Positions 22,859 through 32,234 of a DNA stretch of 64,000 nt are shown piece by piece. Made by a program: the position numbers and the translations under genes. Source of the stretch: JABDCI01 sp964475835. Its GTDB lineage: Bacteria > Verrucomicrobiota > Verrucomicrobiia > JABWAM01. Below the pieces are notes generated by a model. It was not told where the DNA came from, made no database searches, and worked only from the letters and a program-made list of their open reading frames with translations. The stretch is taken from contig CAYYYL010000012.1 in the NCBI GenBank assembly GCA_964475835.1, positions 14,986 to 78,985 on the forward strand, in the 5' to 3' direction. How positions within the stretch are numbered: position 1 is the stretch's first letter; every line of letters begins with the position of its first letter.

Positions 22859-23658
22859 CTCCATCCCCTCACCTTTTCGACCTTTACGAGACGCGCACTC
22901 ACAGTTCCCACCGAAAGATGGGACACCACCTTGAGCGGAATTCGATATTCATCCCGACTTACCCATGCGGTCATCTTCCCTTTTTTTACGAATCCCTCGA
23001 GATAGTCTGACGTTGGTTCCACTTTAAATGCTGGAATGGATTTGAAGTCCGGCAGGGTTATCTGTTCCTCACTGATTTTTCGGATCGTAACTTCATAATT
23101 TCCCTTATCATTTGCAAGGATGGCACTGGCCGAGTCGCGCCCGGTCCAATCCAGACTTCGCATGAAGTAGATCAACGAAAACTTGTCCTGCACCCCTGCA
23201 CCCGGAATTTCAAACCATTGGGCTTCACCGGTCGTATACGACTGGACACCGCCAAGTTTTCTTTCGGGAAAAAACCAGCTCTCCTCCCAGGTCACCCGCC
23301 CCCGTTCGGAACGCTTTTGCAGAAAGCGAAGTGAGGTTCGATTTACAGAGTCATATTCGCTCTCCATGTGCGCAAACACCGGATAGAGCGTGGAAACGAA
23401 ATCATTGGATTTCGCTTCAATCACAAATCGAAATCTACCGGTTTTCATCCCCTCAAAAACCTCAAACACCCCACGGCCCACCATGAATGGTCCCCAATAA
23501 AAGTGATAGGTCAACCTCTCCCCTGCCTGAAATGGGTTCTCAGCCCTCAAATCCTGAAAAATCCCAAACAAAACCCAACCAAGGAACAACCAGAAGAGAA
23601 AACATCTCTCTAATCGGTTTTGTGACTTTGTATTCCACCGCATGCCTGACCTCAGCAT
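22834..23658 (-). CDS. DUF3108-type secreted protein
   Basis: 274 residues (a second ATG at 23643 is equally possible). N-terminal signal anchor CFLFWLFLGWVLFGIFQDLR, then NPFQAGERLTYHFYWGPFMV, the opening of DUF3108 proteins. SNDFVSTLYPVFAHMESEYD and DKFSLIYFMRSLDW with the late KGKMTAWVSRDEYRIPLKV follow the same family. Members are periplasmic or outer-membrane-associated beta-rich proteins of unknown biochemical role. The gene overlaps the 3' end of pgsA by 25 nt on the opposite strand, and its start is 32 nt from the end position of the prepilin gene. Confidence 0.75.
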   Translation of the reverse strand: MLRSGMRWNTKSQNRLERCFLFWLFLGWVLFGIFQDLRAENPFQAGERLTYHFYWGPFMVGRGVFEVFEGMKTGRFRFVIEAKSNDFVSTLYPVFAHMESEYDSVNRTSLRFLQKRSERGRVTWEESWFFPERKLGGVQSYTTGEAQWFEIPGAGVQDKFSLIYFMRSLDWTGRDSASAILANDKGNYEVTIRKISEEQITLPDFKSIPAFKVEPTSDYLEGFVKKGKMTAWVSRDEYRIPLKVVSHLSVGTVSARLVKVEKVRGWSYDRERPD

Positions 23659-23690
23659 GCGGGACTCAATCGAAATTGCCAGCCTGAATC

Positions 23691-24488
23691 CTAATACATT
23701 CCTGGATTATGACCTGGAACGACATTTTTCTCCTTGATCGTTCCTTTCTTCAAAGTGGCAACATGACCATCACAAAACAACGCATTGGCGTTATTTCGAT
23801 GGCGATACCGGAGATTCGATCGATTGCCTGCAGCAAGTCCATCCTGGTCCAAACCTGTATTGGCAGCCGTATCCTGGGTTGCACTCGTCCTTGCAAAGTT
23901 AACACCCATGGCTCCTGCCCCCACAGAATCCTGAAAAGTGTTGCCCGGCAATGCATCCATCGTATCCAGCTGCATGGCATCTCCCACAAGAATCGTTTCC
24001 GAGCCCCGCCACATGGTGGATGCCTTGGTCAGGGTGGTAAGTGCTGCAGGGGTAAAAGTCGCCGGCGTATTTCCAGACCAGGTTGCCACATTGGGACAAA
24101 TTCCCTGATGAATCGAATACGTGGAAATATTGTTTCCATGAGTCTTCATGGTCCGCGAGGGACATAAAAATACAGTGGGCCGAACGGTAATGGAACCTCC
24201 CAAATAGGGTGAGATGGCATAATCCCATTGATCAGGCAGCCCTGCAACCGGGGCCGCAACCCCACTCCAAGGATAATATCCCGCATTCTCCGACACATAG
24301 ATCTGCATTGCCACCCCGATCTGTTTCAAGTTGGACATGCAGGAAGCCGATCGAGCCGACTCACGAGCCCCTGAAATTGAGGGAATGAGCATGGCTGCCA
24401 GAATTGTGATAATGGCCATCACGACAATCAATTCCAACAGGGTAAAAGCCCTTCCTGACGAAGTGGATGACGATCCGAATCGCGTCAT
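23691..24488 (-). CDS. Type II pseudopilin-like protein with H-X9-DG box
   Basis: 265 residues. The short leader ends in a prepilin peptidase/N-methylation site, AFTLLELIVVMAIITILAAM, followed by the SCMSNLKQIGVAMQIYVSEN helix common to PVC prepilin-like proteins. Near the C-terminus HRNNANALFCDGH contains H, nine residues, then DG, the H-X9-DG (DUF1559-type) signature that is abundant in Planctomycetes, Lentisphaerae and Verrucomicrobia. It is probably exported and processed by a type II secretion/type IV pilus-like system; no such machinery is encoded nearby. Its gene follows the terminator of the tandem-repeat protein on the same strand. Confidence 0.88.
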   Translation of the reverse strand: MTRFGSSSTSSGRAFTLLELIVVMAIITILAAMLIPSISGARESARSASCMSNLKQIGVAMQIYVSENAGYYPWSGVAAPVAGLPDQWDYAISPYLGGSITVRPTVFLCPSRTMKTHGNNISTYSIHQGICPNVATWSGNTPATFTPAALTTLTKASTMWRGSETILVGDAMQLDTMDALPGNTFQDSVGAGAMGVNFARTSATQDTAANTGLDQDGLAAGNRSNLRYRHRNNANALFCDGHVATLKKGTIKEKNVVPGHNPGMY

Positions 24489-24598
24489 AAAAGATAGCGT
24501 AACCTACAAACCTTCTCTTGCAAAGTCAAACAGCCCAATTCGGTTCAAAAAACAATCGATCCCCGTTCAAAATTCTCATCCCGGTTTGATCCGGGAAC

Positions 24599-24638
24599 AA
24601 AAAACCTGTATCCAGTCGTCCCCACGACTGGATACAGG
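24599..24638 (-). terminator. Intrinsic terminator of the tandem-repeat protein gene
   Basis: A perfect 15-bp stem: CCTGTATCCAGTCGT at 24605-24619, a four-base loop, and its complement at 24624-24638. On the minus strand the stem is followed by six T residues (24604-24599). It lies 36 nt after the stop at 24674, the right place and orientation to end that transcript before the prepilin gene. Confidence 0.9.
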
Positions 24639-24673
24639 CCTTTCACTTGCATCCCCAAAATGGGGTCGGATAC

Positions 24674-27600
24674 CTATTCGTAACGAATATTATCCAGATA
24701 GAACGTGGCGCCTGATGGATTGTCGGTTTTGTTAAACACACAACAGAAACCACCCACCACACGGGTTAGATCCTTGCCAGCAACACTCATCTGATATTGC
24801 TGCCAGGCACTCGTGAGGGTGATCACAGGCGTGACTGTCTTGAATGAATCCGGGTAAGGCCCGGAAATTCCACCCGCAATGAACTGAACCTTTTCACCAC
24901 CCACCTGACCACGAGCCAGGAATTTGATGGTGGTCGCACCCGTCAGATTCAATCCACCGTTCGTCACCGTTCCCCAATTTCCATTGGGATTCTGCCAGTA
25001 GATTCCCGACCAATTATTGCCTAGTGTGGCATCGCCACTGTAGACAATCTTTATGCTCTTGGTCCCCTCACCCGGATTGGACGTATCCGTATCCGAAAAC
25101 GTCAGATCCGTGTAATCCCCCATCCAACCCGTCGGCCCGTATTTGTCGTGTGCATCGCCAAAAATAACCAGAGGCAACACGGTTTGAGGAGGAGGAGGAG
25201 GAGGAGGGGTAATCGTAGGTGCCGTTCCCGTATCCACATCGATATAGTCGAGGTAGAAGGTTGCCCCACTCGGATTGTCCGTCTTGTTCAAAACAAAGGC
25301 GAAACCACCCACCACACGAGTCAGATCCTTGCCGGTCAGGTCCAGGGTGTATTGCTGCCATGCCGAGGTGAGAGTCACCACCGGACCCTGGGACTTGTAG
25401 GTATCTCCATAAGGTCCAACAATTCCACCACTGATAAACTGAACCTTCTCCCCTCCCACCTGGCCTTTGGCCCAGAAATGGACCGCTTTGCCACCCGTCA
25501 GATTTAGACCCCCATTGGTCAATGTTCCCCAGTTTCCATTGGGGTTCTGCCAATAGATGCCAGCAAACCCATTTCCGCCAATACCACTGTAGGCAATTTT
25601 GATACTATTGAACCCTTCTTTCGGACTGGTCGTGTCCGAATCCGAGAACGTAAGGGAAGTCACGTCTCCCATCCACCCCGTGGGTCCATACTTATCATGG
25701 GCATCCTTGTAAATAAACAGGGGCAGGGTTTGAACGGGTCCGGGAGGGGGATCCACCGGCGGGGGCGTCCCGTTATCGAAGTAGATATTATCCAGATAGA
25801 ACTTCGCCCCGGTGGGGTTGTCCGCCTTGGTTGCCGCGAACGCGAATCCACCCACCACGCGGGTCAGATTCTGTCCGGCAAGATTCAATTCAAAATTTTG
25901 CCACGCCGTGGTCAGGGTCACCGTCGGCCCAGTCACCTGATACGTGTCACCATAGGTGCCGGCGATTCCTCCGCTGATGAATTGAACCTTCTCCCCTCCA
26001 ATCTGCCCACGTGCCTGGAACTTCACCTTCAGGGCGCCCGTTAGATTATACCCAGCCGTGGAGTTTGTCCCCCAATTGTTCGCTGGGTTCTGCCAATAGA
26101 TTCCGCCAAAGGCAGGGGCCGTGGGCGATGAAGGGGTGTATTGCACGCTGATGCAGGCAAAACCGCCGCCGGTATTTGTGAGTACTGCATCGTCCAGCGT
26201 CAATCCGACGATATCCCCCATGTATCCGCTCGGAGCATATTTATCATGGGAATCCTTGTAGATGTAGAAGGGCCACGAGGCTGGAGTCGGAAGCGTCGGA
26301 ACCGAAATCGAACCGTTCTCATAGCGAACGCTGTCGATGAAGACAGTCGCCCCGCTGGGAGAAAGGGACTTCAAGAAGCCGATTGCGAAACCATCCACCA
26401 CGCGACCCAATTCCTGGCCGGTGAGGTCGATTTCGAAATCCTGCCATGCCGTTCCGACAGTCAGAATGGATGACAACACCTTGAAGTTGTCGCCATACGG
26501 TCCATCCACGCCACCGGCAAGGACTACAAACTGCTCCCCGCCAACAAGACCGCGGGCCTGGAATTTCACGCGACGAGCCCCGGTCAGATTATAACCTCCG
26601 TTGGGATCGGTTCCGAGGTTGTTCGCCGGATTCACAAAAGGCACTACAGCGAAGCCTTGTCCGGCACTCACCGCTCCAGAATAAGTGAAGCGCACACATT
26701 TGGTGCCCTCACCCGGATTCACGGTCTCTTCACTGGCGCCCATATCTCCGATATCCCCCACCACCGTCGGGAAATATTGATCCACGCCATCGCGATAGAT
26801 GTAAAATGGCCATGAAGCAGGGGTCGGCAACGGAGTTGTAATCCCATTGTCGTACCGCATGTTATCCACATAGACCGTCGCACCTGCAGGATTCTGGGCC
26901 TGAACAAGACCCACACCAAATGCATCCACAACGCGGGACAAGTCCAATCCTGTCAGATCGAATTCGAAGGACTGCCAGGCGGTGGTGAGCGTCACCTGAC
27001 CGGTGGTGAAAAGGGTGTCGCCATAAGGAGCCCCCACAAGGCCTCCCAGAAGGAAGATCACCGTTTCACCGCCCACTTTTCCACGAGCCATGAATTTCAT
27101 CTTCTTGGCCGCACGCAGATTAAATCCTCCGTTGGGATCACTACCAAATCCATCCTTCGGATTCTGCCAGATCGCGACGCCAAAGCCCTGGCCGCTGGAA
27201 GCTGCAGCCGAGTATTGAACCTTGATCGATTTCGTTCCCTCTCCAGGGTTGGTGACATCGTTTTCATCGATCAGGAAGTCGCCCGTATCACCCACCACAC
27301 TTGAGGTGTATTGATCCACGCTGTCCTTGTAGATATAGAACGGCCATGAACCAGGCACCGGCCGCAGAATAGGCAACGTCGGCGTGTTAAGAATCCGGAT
27401 GTTATCCAGATAGATGGTGCCACCCGTCGGATTGTCCGCTTTCGTCACGGTGAACGCAAATCCACCGAGCGCATGGGTCATATCCTTGCCCGTCAGATCG
27501 ATTTCATACTCCTGCCACGCCGTGGTCAGAGTCAACAACGAGGTCTGGGACTTGTAGGTATCGGGATAGGTTCCAACAATACCACCTGAGATGAAGGTTG

Positions 27601-30090
27601 CCTTCACGCCTGGAGCCCCGCCACGAGCGAAGAAACGCAGTTTGGTGGCCCCAGTCAGGTTTAATCCACCATTCGATACTGTTCCCCAGTTGTCAGCAGG
27701 ATTCTGCCAGTAGACTCCGGCAAAATTATTGGTGCTGAAGGTCGTGTTATACACAATCTTGATCGACTTCAAACCTTCCTGCGGATTTGTGGTGTCAGTA
27801 TCCGTAAAGGTCAAAGTGTTCACATCCCCCATGAAACCCGTGGGAAGATACTTGTCGTGAGCATCCGTATAGATGTTCACCGGCCACGATGCAGGAAGTG
27901 GTGAAGGGGGACGAACCGGGGGAACCGTTCCGTTGTCGTAGTAGATGTTATCCACAAAGAATGTGCCACCCAGCGGATTATCCGTCTTGGTAACCGTGAA
28001 TGCAAATCCACCCAGAACGTGGGTCAGATCCTTGCCGGCAAGGTCAATCTCGAACGACTGCCATGCCGTGGTCAGGGAAAGAACCGCCGTCTGGGACTTG
28101 TAAGTATCCGGAAAGGTCCCTGCAATACCACCCCCCTGGAATTGAACCTTGGTTCCAGCCACTGCAGCACGGGCCATGAACTTAAGCTTAGTAGCACCCG
28201 TCAGATTGAATCCACCATTACTTACTGTTCCGAAGTTGTTGGCGGGATTCTGCCAGAAAATTCCGGCAAATCCGTTAGTTCCCGCACCGCTGTACTGAAC
28301 GCGGAAACTCTGGAAACCTTCACCAGGATTGTTGGTATCGTCCGCCACGGTAAGGGACGTGACGTCACCAAAAAACCCGCTCGGAACATAACTCACACTG
28401 GTGTCCTTGTAGACATAGACCGGCCATGAAGCAGGTACAGGCGACGGAGGTCGGGTCGGGATGACCGAACCGTTGTTGTAATAGATGTTATCCAAAAACA
28501 ACGTCGCACCAGCAGGATTATCCACCTTGGCGAGCGTGAAGGCGAAGGCGCCAATCACACGACTGACATCCTTGCCAGCCAGGCTCACCTGGAAGGTTTG
28601 CCACGAGGTGGTCAGAGTGATGTTGGTCTGGACCAGAAATGAATCGGGATACGCTCCGGTCACCCCACCCCCTGTGATGGTGGCCTTCACTCCATTGGCG
28701 GAAGCTTTGGCCATGAAGTTCAAGGTTGTGGCACCCGTGAGATTGTATCCACCATTGCTGACGGTGCCAAAATTATTGGCAGGGTTCAGCCAATAGACAC
28801 CTGCAAATCCATTCGTACTGGTAGCCGCATTGTACTGAATCTTGATGTTCTGCGCACCTTCACCTGGGGCGGCCGTGTCGGTATCCGAAAACGTGAGCGA
28901 GTTGAAATCACCGAAGAAACCGCTCGGCGCATAAGGTCCTTCCACATCCTTGTAAATATAGAATGGCCACGAGGGCGGCGTTGGCAACACGGGAGGAGTG
29001 GAAACCGTTCCGTTATCATAACGGATATTGTCGAAAAACACGGTCGCTCCAGTCGGATTGTCCGCCTTGCTCATCGCAAAGGCAAAGGCTCCCACCACAC
29101 GACTTAAATCCTTGCCTGCGAGATCGATCTCAAAGTTCTGCCAGGCGGTTGTCAGAGTGGTCAGCGGAAGGGCAGACTTGAAGGTGTCCTGGAAGTTAAA
29201 CGAGGTCTGATAGCTCCCCGTCACACCACCGGCCACAAACTGCACCTTGGCCCCGGCAACCGAAGCGCGGGCCATGAATTTCAACTTCAGGGCACCCGTC
29301 AGATTGAAACCTCCATTGGTCAGTGTTCCAAAGTTGTTCGCAGGATTCAACCAGTAGACTCCGGCAAACGTGTTGGGGCCCGTCGGAGTATATTGAACCT
29401 TGATATCCGCAAATCCTTCACCGGGATTGATGGTGTCTGTGTCCGTAATCACCACATCACTGGTATCTCCAAAATACCCGCTCGGAGCATAAGAACCCTC
29501 CGAATCCTTGAAGATATAGAAGGGCCATGTCGGGGGAGTCGGAAGGGCCGGGAAGGTGGGGGTCACACTGCCGTTATCATAGCGAACGTTATCCACAAAA
29601 ACGGTTCCACCCGTGGGATAGTCCGTTTTTGCCACCACAAACGCGAATCCACCGATGACGCGGGTCAGATTTTTACCCGCCAGATCAATTTCATAATTCT
29701 GCCAAGCAGAGGTCAGGGTAACCGAAAGAGGGGTGACACTGAAGGTGTCTGCAAAGGCACCCGTGATTCCACCCGCGAGGAATTGAATCTTTTCCCCACC
29801 CACCTGACCGCGCGCCATAAACTTCAATTTGGTCGCACCAGTCAGATTCAGACCGCCATCAATGGTTCCAAAATTATTCGCGGGATTCTGCCAGTAAACA
29901 CCAGCAAACCCCTGGGCTCCCGCACCGCTATACTGGATCCTGACGCAGGCAAAACCCTGACCAGGAGTGGTCTGGTTTGCATCATCCAGAACCAGCGAGG
30001 TGGTGTCTCCGAAATAACCACTGGGTGCGTAGGGACCTTCCGCGTCTTTATAGACATAAAGAGGCCACGAAGGAGGAATCGTCACCGCTG
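24674..30090 (-). repeat. Ten in-frame tandem repeat units of about 510-555 bp
   Basis: Units begin at each SWPxYIYKD-type element (PPSWPLYVYKD, PPTWPFYIFKD, PPSWPFYIYKD, PASWPVYVYKD, PASWPVNIYTD, PGSWPFYIYKD, PASWPFYIYRD, PASWPFYIYKD, QTLPLFIYKD, QTVLPLVIFGD, N- to C-terminal). Units 6 and 7 are alike (DQY...VVGD, DPNGGFNL/DPNGGYNL), and units 9 and 10 are alike (AHDKYGPTGWMGD), pointing to stepwise duplication. The linkers are proline-rich; before unit 10 there is a run of seven prolines. Confidence 0.9.
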
Positions 30091-30946
30091 TAATTCCTAC
30101 AGCCGCCTTTGCTGCAGCAGTGGAGGTCGCAGTCGAGGAATTGGCCTTGGCGGGATCCGTTCCATTCAAAAATTCCTGACGGTTGGACACCCCGTCATGA
30201 TCAAAGTCATCATCACCCGACTGATTCAAATTGCCAAAATAATGAAGTTCCCACGCATCCGCCAGGCCATCATGATCCGCATCCACAAACGTCGCACCCT
30301 TGACCGAAACATGATCGAATGTCGATGCATTCAAAACATGGGTTTGATGACTGCAAACCACAAGCCCCACCAACGCCTGACCCGCAAACGAAACTGAATC
30401 GCTCCCCACAAGCTTCCAACGAACTCCATCCGAGGATACAAACGCCTGAACCTCATTCCCCGAACGCGAAAGCTTCAACCAGACCGGCGCCTTGCTTTTT
30501 CCGCCGGATACCGACTTCGTCTGGGCACCCGAATTCAAACGGCGCATAAAGGAGACGCCACTGCCAGGCGTCACCACAATTGAAGCATGTCGCGCGTTGG
30601 CATCCAGTGATTCTCGAATCATCAAACCCGCTTTTGCAAAAGTATGAGTCCCCTGAATAGTTGCGATGCGGGCCACGATTTCGCCATTCGCAGGCAGTGA
30701 CTGATAAACAAACTGAAACGCATCCGTGCGACCCCAGATATCAGCCCCGGAACCGGAAACCGAAAATAGATCCCCCTCAATCGTTGCCGAACCCGCCTTC
30801 CCAACCCGACCCACATCCTGGTTTGTCCAGAGCTCAATCGCGGAGGATTCAGCATGAGCCACATTGGAAAACAGGACAACGGAGACGAAACAGAACAGGA
30901 AGAGACGGGAACACCAGCGACGAAATCCGGCAGATGATTGAGTCAT
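24674..30946 (-). CDS. Giant secreted protein with ten tandem beta-sandwich repeats
   Basis: 2090 residues from the ATG at 30946, chosen because MTQSSAGFRRWCSRLFLFCF begins a signal peptide ending near NVAHA; the frame is open 46 codons further up, but that part is promoter-like. Residues about 33-220 form a laminin-G/DUF1349-like beta-sandwich (SGADIWGRTDAFQFVYQSL, GLMIRESLDANARHASIVV). A calcium motif follows (DADHDGLADAWELHYFGN, DDDFDHDGVSNRQEFLNGTD). From about 285 to the end are ten repeats of about 170-185 residues, each with SWPFYIYKD, GVYWQNPANNFG, NLTGATKLKFMARG, a LTTAWQNFEIDLAGKDLTRV element and FLDNIRYDNG. These look like galactose-binding-type carbohydrate-binding modules. No catalytic domain or cell-wall anchor is visible. 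A terminator follows. Confidence 0.85.
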   Translation of the reverse strand: MTQSSAGFRRWCSRLFLFCFVSVVLFSNVAHAESSAIELWTNQDVGRVGKAGSATIEGDLFSVSGSGADIWGRTDAFQFVYQSLPANGEIVARIATIQGTHTFAKAGLMIRESLDANARHASIVVTPGSGVSFMRRLNSGAQTKSVSGGKSKAPVWLKLSRSGNEVQAFVSSDGVRWKLVGSDSVSFAGQALVGLVVCSHQTHVLNASTFDHVSVKGATFVDADHDGLADAWELHYFGNLNQSGDDDFDHDGVSNRQEFLNGTDPAKANSSTATSTAAAKAAVGITAVTIPPSWPLYVYKDAEGPYAPSGYFGDTTSLVLDDANQTTPGQGFACVRIQYSGAGAQGFAGVYWQNPANNFGTIDGGLNLTGATKLKFMARGQVGGEKIQFLAGGITGAFADTFSVTPLSVTLTSAWQNYEIDLAGKNLTRVIGGFAFVVAKTDYPTGGTVFVDNVRYDNGSVTPTFPALPTPPTWPFYIFKDSEGSYAPSGYFGDTSDVVITDTDTINPGEGFADIKVQYTPTGPNTFAGVYWLNPANNFGTLTNGGFNLTGALKLKFMARASVAGAKVQFVAGGVTGSYQTSFNFQDTFKSALPLTTLTTAWQNFEIDLAGKDLSRVVGAFAFAMSKADNPTGATVFFDNIRYDNGTVSTPPVLPTPPSWPFYIYKDVEGPYAPSGFFGDFNSLTFSDTDTAAPGEGAQNIKIQYNAATSTNGFAGVYWLNPANNFGTVSNGGYNLTGATTLNFMAKASANGVKATITGGGVTGAYPDSFLVQTNITLTTSWQTFQVSLAGKDVSRVIGAFAFTLAKVDNPAGATLFLDNIYYNNGSVIPTRPPSPVPASWPVYVYKDTSVSYVPSGFFGDVTSLTVADDTNNPGEGFQSFRVQYSGAGTNGFAGIFWQNPANNFGTVSNGGFNLTGATKLKFMARAAVAGTKVQFQGGGIAGTFPDTYKSQTAVLSLTTAWQSFEIDLAGKDLTHVLGGFAFTVTKTDNPLGGTFFVDNIYYDNGTVPPVRPPSPLPASWPVNIYTDAHDKYLPTGFMGDVNTLTFTDTDTTNPQEGLKSIKIVYNTTFSTNNFAGVYWQNPADNWGTVSNGGLNLTGATKLRFFARGGAPGVKATFISGGIVGTYPDTYKSQTSLLTLTTAWQEYEIDLTGKDMTHALGGFAFTVTKADNPTGGTIYLDNIRILNTPTLPILRPVPGSWPFYIYKDSVDQYTSSVVGDTGDFLIDENDVTNPGEGTKSIKVQYSAAASSGQGFGVAIWQNPKDGFGSDPNGGFNLRAAKKMKFMARGKVGGETVIFLLGGLVGAPYGDTLFTTGQVTLTTAWQSFEFDLTGLDLSRVVDAFGVGLVQAQNPAGATVYVDNMRYDNGITTPLPTPASWPFYIYRDGVDQYFPTVVGDIGDMGASEETVNPGEGTKCVRFTYSGAVSAGQGFAVVPFVNPANNLGTDPNGGYNLTGARRVKFQARGLVGGEQFVVLAGGVDGPYGDNFKVLSSILTVGTAWQDFEIDLTGQELGRVVDGFAIGFLKSLSPSGATVFIDSVRYENGSISVPTLPTPASWPFYIYKDSHDKYAPSGYMGDIVGLTLDDAVLTNTGGGFACISVQYTPSSPTAPAFGGIYWQNPANNWGTNSTAGYNLTGALKVKFQARGQIGGEKVQFISGGIAGTYGDTYQVTGPTVTLTTAWQNFELNLAGQNLTRVVGGFAFAATKADNPTGAKFYLDNIYFDNGTPPPVDPPPGPVQTLPLFIYKDAHDKYGPTGWMGDVTSLTFSDSDTTSPKEGFNSIKIAYSGIGGNGFAGIYWQNPNGNWGTLTNGGLNLTGGKAVHFWAKGQVGGEKVQFISGGIVGPYGDTYKSQGPVVTLTSAWQQYTLDLTGKDLTRVVGGFAFVLNKTDNPSGATFYLDYIDVDTGTAPTITPPPPPPPQTVLPLVIFGDAHDKYGPTGWMGDYTDLTFSDTDTSNPGEGTKSIKIVYSGDATLGNNWSGIYWQNPNGNWGTVTNGGLNLTGATTIKFLARGQVGGEKVQFIAGGISGPYPDSFKTVTPVITLTSAWQQYQMSVAGKDLTRVVGGFCCVFNKTDNPSGATFYLDNIRYE

Positions 30947-31005
30947 GGAAGAGCCTTTTGAGTTATGAGTTGCGTTTGAAAGAGTACGGGGAATAGTACG
31001 ATAGT

Positions 31006-31032
31006 AGTATAGATTTGGTTGAGGAGTGTCAA
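31006..31032 (-). promoter_or_regulatory. Putative promoter of the tandem-repeat protein gene
   Basis: On the minus strand a perfect TTGACA (31032-31027) precedes TATACT (31011-31006) with a 15-nt spacer, shorter than the usual 16-18. The ATG at 30946 is 59 nt further on, so this gene would have a normal leader. Confidence 0.45.
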
Positions 31033-31245
31033 GGCGGCGAAAAAAAAAAGCTCCAGCCTTATAAGGCCACCTTATTTCACACATTTTGAGGGTGTTTTCC
31101 CTTCACCACCCCCTCCCACTTCTGCCCCATTGGAGGGAAGCAGGAACGCATTTGTTGTATGACAAGAAATATCTAAAATCAGCAATACCACACTCATACA
31201 AATCATTTATATTCAATGGGTTGTGAAAATTTTCTCATCCACACC

Positions 31246-31274
31246 TTGATTGCCTTTTCTCGAGCTGATATTCT
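31246..31274 (+). promoter_or_regulatory. Putative promoter directly before the FKBP ATG
   Basis: TTGATT at 31246-31251, a 17-nt spacer and TATTCT at 31269-31274. Only six bases (ACCTCC) separate the -10 from the ATG at 31281, so the predicted transcript starts at or beside the start codon. Confidence 0.4.
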
Positions 31275-31280
31275 ACCTCC

Positions 31281-31727
31281 ATGAGATTTCTTTTCTTCTT
31301 ATTAAGCCTTTCCATCGCCACGTTTGCCGGGGCTGCAGAGGATGCTGCGGAACGCGCGAAGGAATTCAAGAACCTGCCCAAGGACAAAATTCACACCACG
31401 GATTCAGGACTCCAATACATTGACGTCAAGAAAGGCACAGGTGCATCACCTCGGACCAATTACCCGGTGGCCGTCCACTATACCGGCTGGCTTCTTGATG
31501 GAACTAAATTCGACAGCTCGGTCGACCGGGGCAAGCCGTTCATGTTTCTCATTGGCGTGGGAGAAGTGATTCCCGGTTGGGACGAAGGTGTGTCCACCAT
31601 GAAAGTCGGGGGAAAACGCAGGTTGATTGTTCCCGCGAAATTGGCGTATGGGGAAGCGGGCGCTGGGGCTGTCATTCCACCCAACGCAACCCTCGTTTTT
31701 GACGTGGAATTGCTCGACGCAAAATAA
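31281..31727 (+). CDS. Secreted FKBP-type peptidyl-prolyl isomerase
   Basis: 148 residues. Signal peptide MRFLFFLLSLSIATFAGAA, a short charged helix, then one FKBP domain: TDSGLQYIDVKKGTGASP, VAVHYTGWLLDGTKFDSSVD, GVGEVIPGWDEGVSTMKVGG, KLAYGEAGAGAVIPPNATLV and FDVELLDAK. The active-site aromatic and acidic residues (Y, F, D, the VIPGW tryptophan, the IPP loop tyrosine-alanine-glycine region) are kept. It would catalyse proline isomerisation in the periplasm. It lacks the dimerisation domain of FkpA/Mip, so it is a minimal FKBP. Confidence 0.93.
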   Translation: MRFLFFLLSLSIATFAGAAEDAAERAKEFKNLPKDKIHTTDSGLQYIDVKKGTGASPRTNYPVAVHYTGWLLDGTKFDSSVDRGKPFMFLIGVGEVIPGWDEGVSTMKVGGKRRLIVPAKLAYGEAGAGAVIPPNATLVFDVELLDAK

Positions 31728-31808
31728 CCCCTCCCAATTTCCCGCCGATTCCCATCAGGATTTGAACTCGACATGGTGGCGTTGTTCGCCAAAATTTGGC
31801 TTCGTTCT

Positions 31809-32228
31809 ATGCCCTCACGCCTGTGCCGGTATTCCTTTTCCGTTCTAGTCGTCCTCTTCCCGTTTCTCACCTCCTGCGAAACCCTTGATTCCGCAGGCCA
31901 TTCCCCACACCCCATCGCCCATGTGGTTGTCTGTTGGTTGAAAAACGCCGGAGACACCGATGGCCGAAACAAACTCGTCGCGGCTTCTCAAACCTTCCGT
32001 GAAATTCCCGGCATCCTCTCCATCAGCGCGGGGCCGGTTCTCCCGGGGAAAAGAACCGGACTGGACGCGAGCTTTGACGTCGCCCTCGTGATCACATTTG
32101 AAGATGCCCGGGCCCTTGAGAACTACGAAAAGCACCCCCTGCATCTCCAACGTGTGAAAGACACCCTCCTTCCTCTTGTGAAAAAATTTACAACCTACGA
32201 TTTTGAAATTCAGAATTCTGCCGATTGA
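31809..32228 (+). CDS. Lipoprotein with stress-responsive A/B-barrel (Dabb) domain
   Basis: 139 residues from the ATG at 31809; a start at 31773 adds 12 residues but gives an overlong signal peptide. The lipobox is FPFLTSC. The mature part HPIAHVVVCWLKNAGDTDGR, then FREIPGILSISAGPVL, DASFDVALVITFEDARALEN and YEKHPLHLQRVK is the Dabb ferredoxin-like fold seen in stress-responsive dimeric barrel proteins. Members outside plants mostly lack a known activity. It ends 6 nt before the AraC regulator, so the two are probably co-transcribed. Confidence 0.8.
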   Translation: MPSRLCRYSFSVLVVLFPFLTSCETLDSAGHSPHPIAHVVVCWLKNAGDTDGRNKLVAASQTFREIPGILSISAGPVLPGKRTGLDASFDVALVITFEDARALENYEKHPLHLQRVKDTLLPLVKKFTTYDFEIQNSAD

Positions 32229-32234
32229 ATCCTT

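Larger units (their letters stand above)
30947..31280. other. Divergent intergenic region between the repeat protein and FKBP genes
   Basis: A 334-nt AT-richer region with no supported gene. It holds a promoter candidate for each flanking gene (31032-31006 minus; 31246-31274 plus), an A-tract at about 31041-31049 and a small palindrome CCTTATAAGG near 31058. Nothing else is recognised. Confidence 0.6.

Noticed and set aside
24674..30090. Regular ~530-bp periodicity resembling a satellite or CRISPR-like array
   Set aside because: The units are one continuous reading frame with a terminator; they are protein repeats, not spacer/repeat DNA.
29393..30397. 334-codon plus-strand frame
   Set aside because: It lies antisense to the tandem-repeat protein and has no recognisable domain; its length reflects the composition of the opposite strand.
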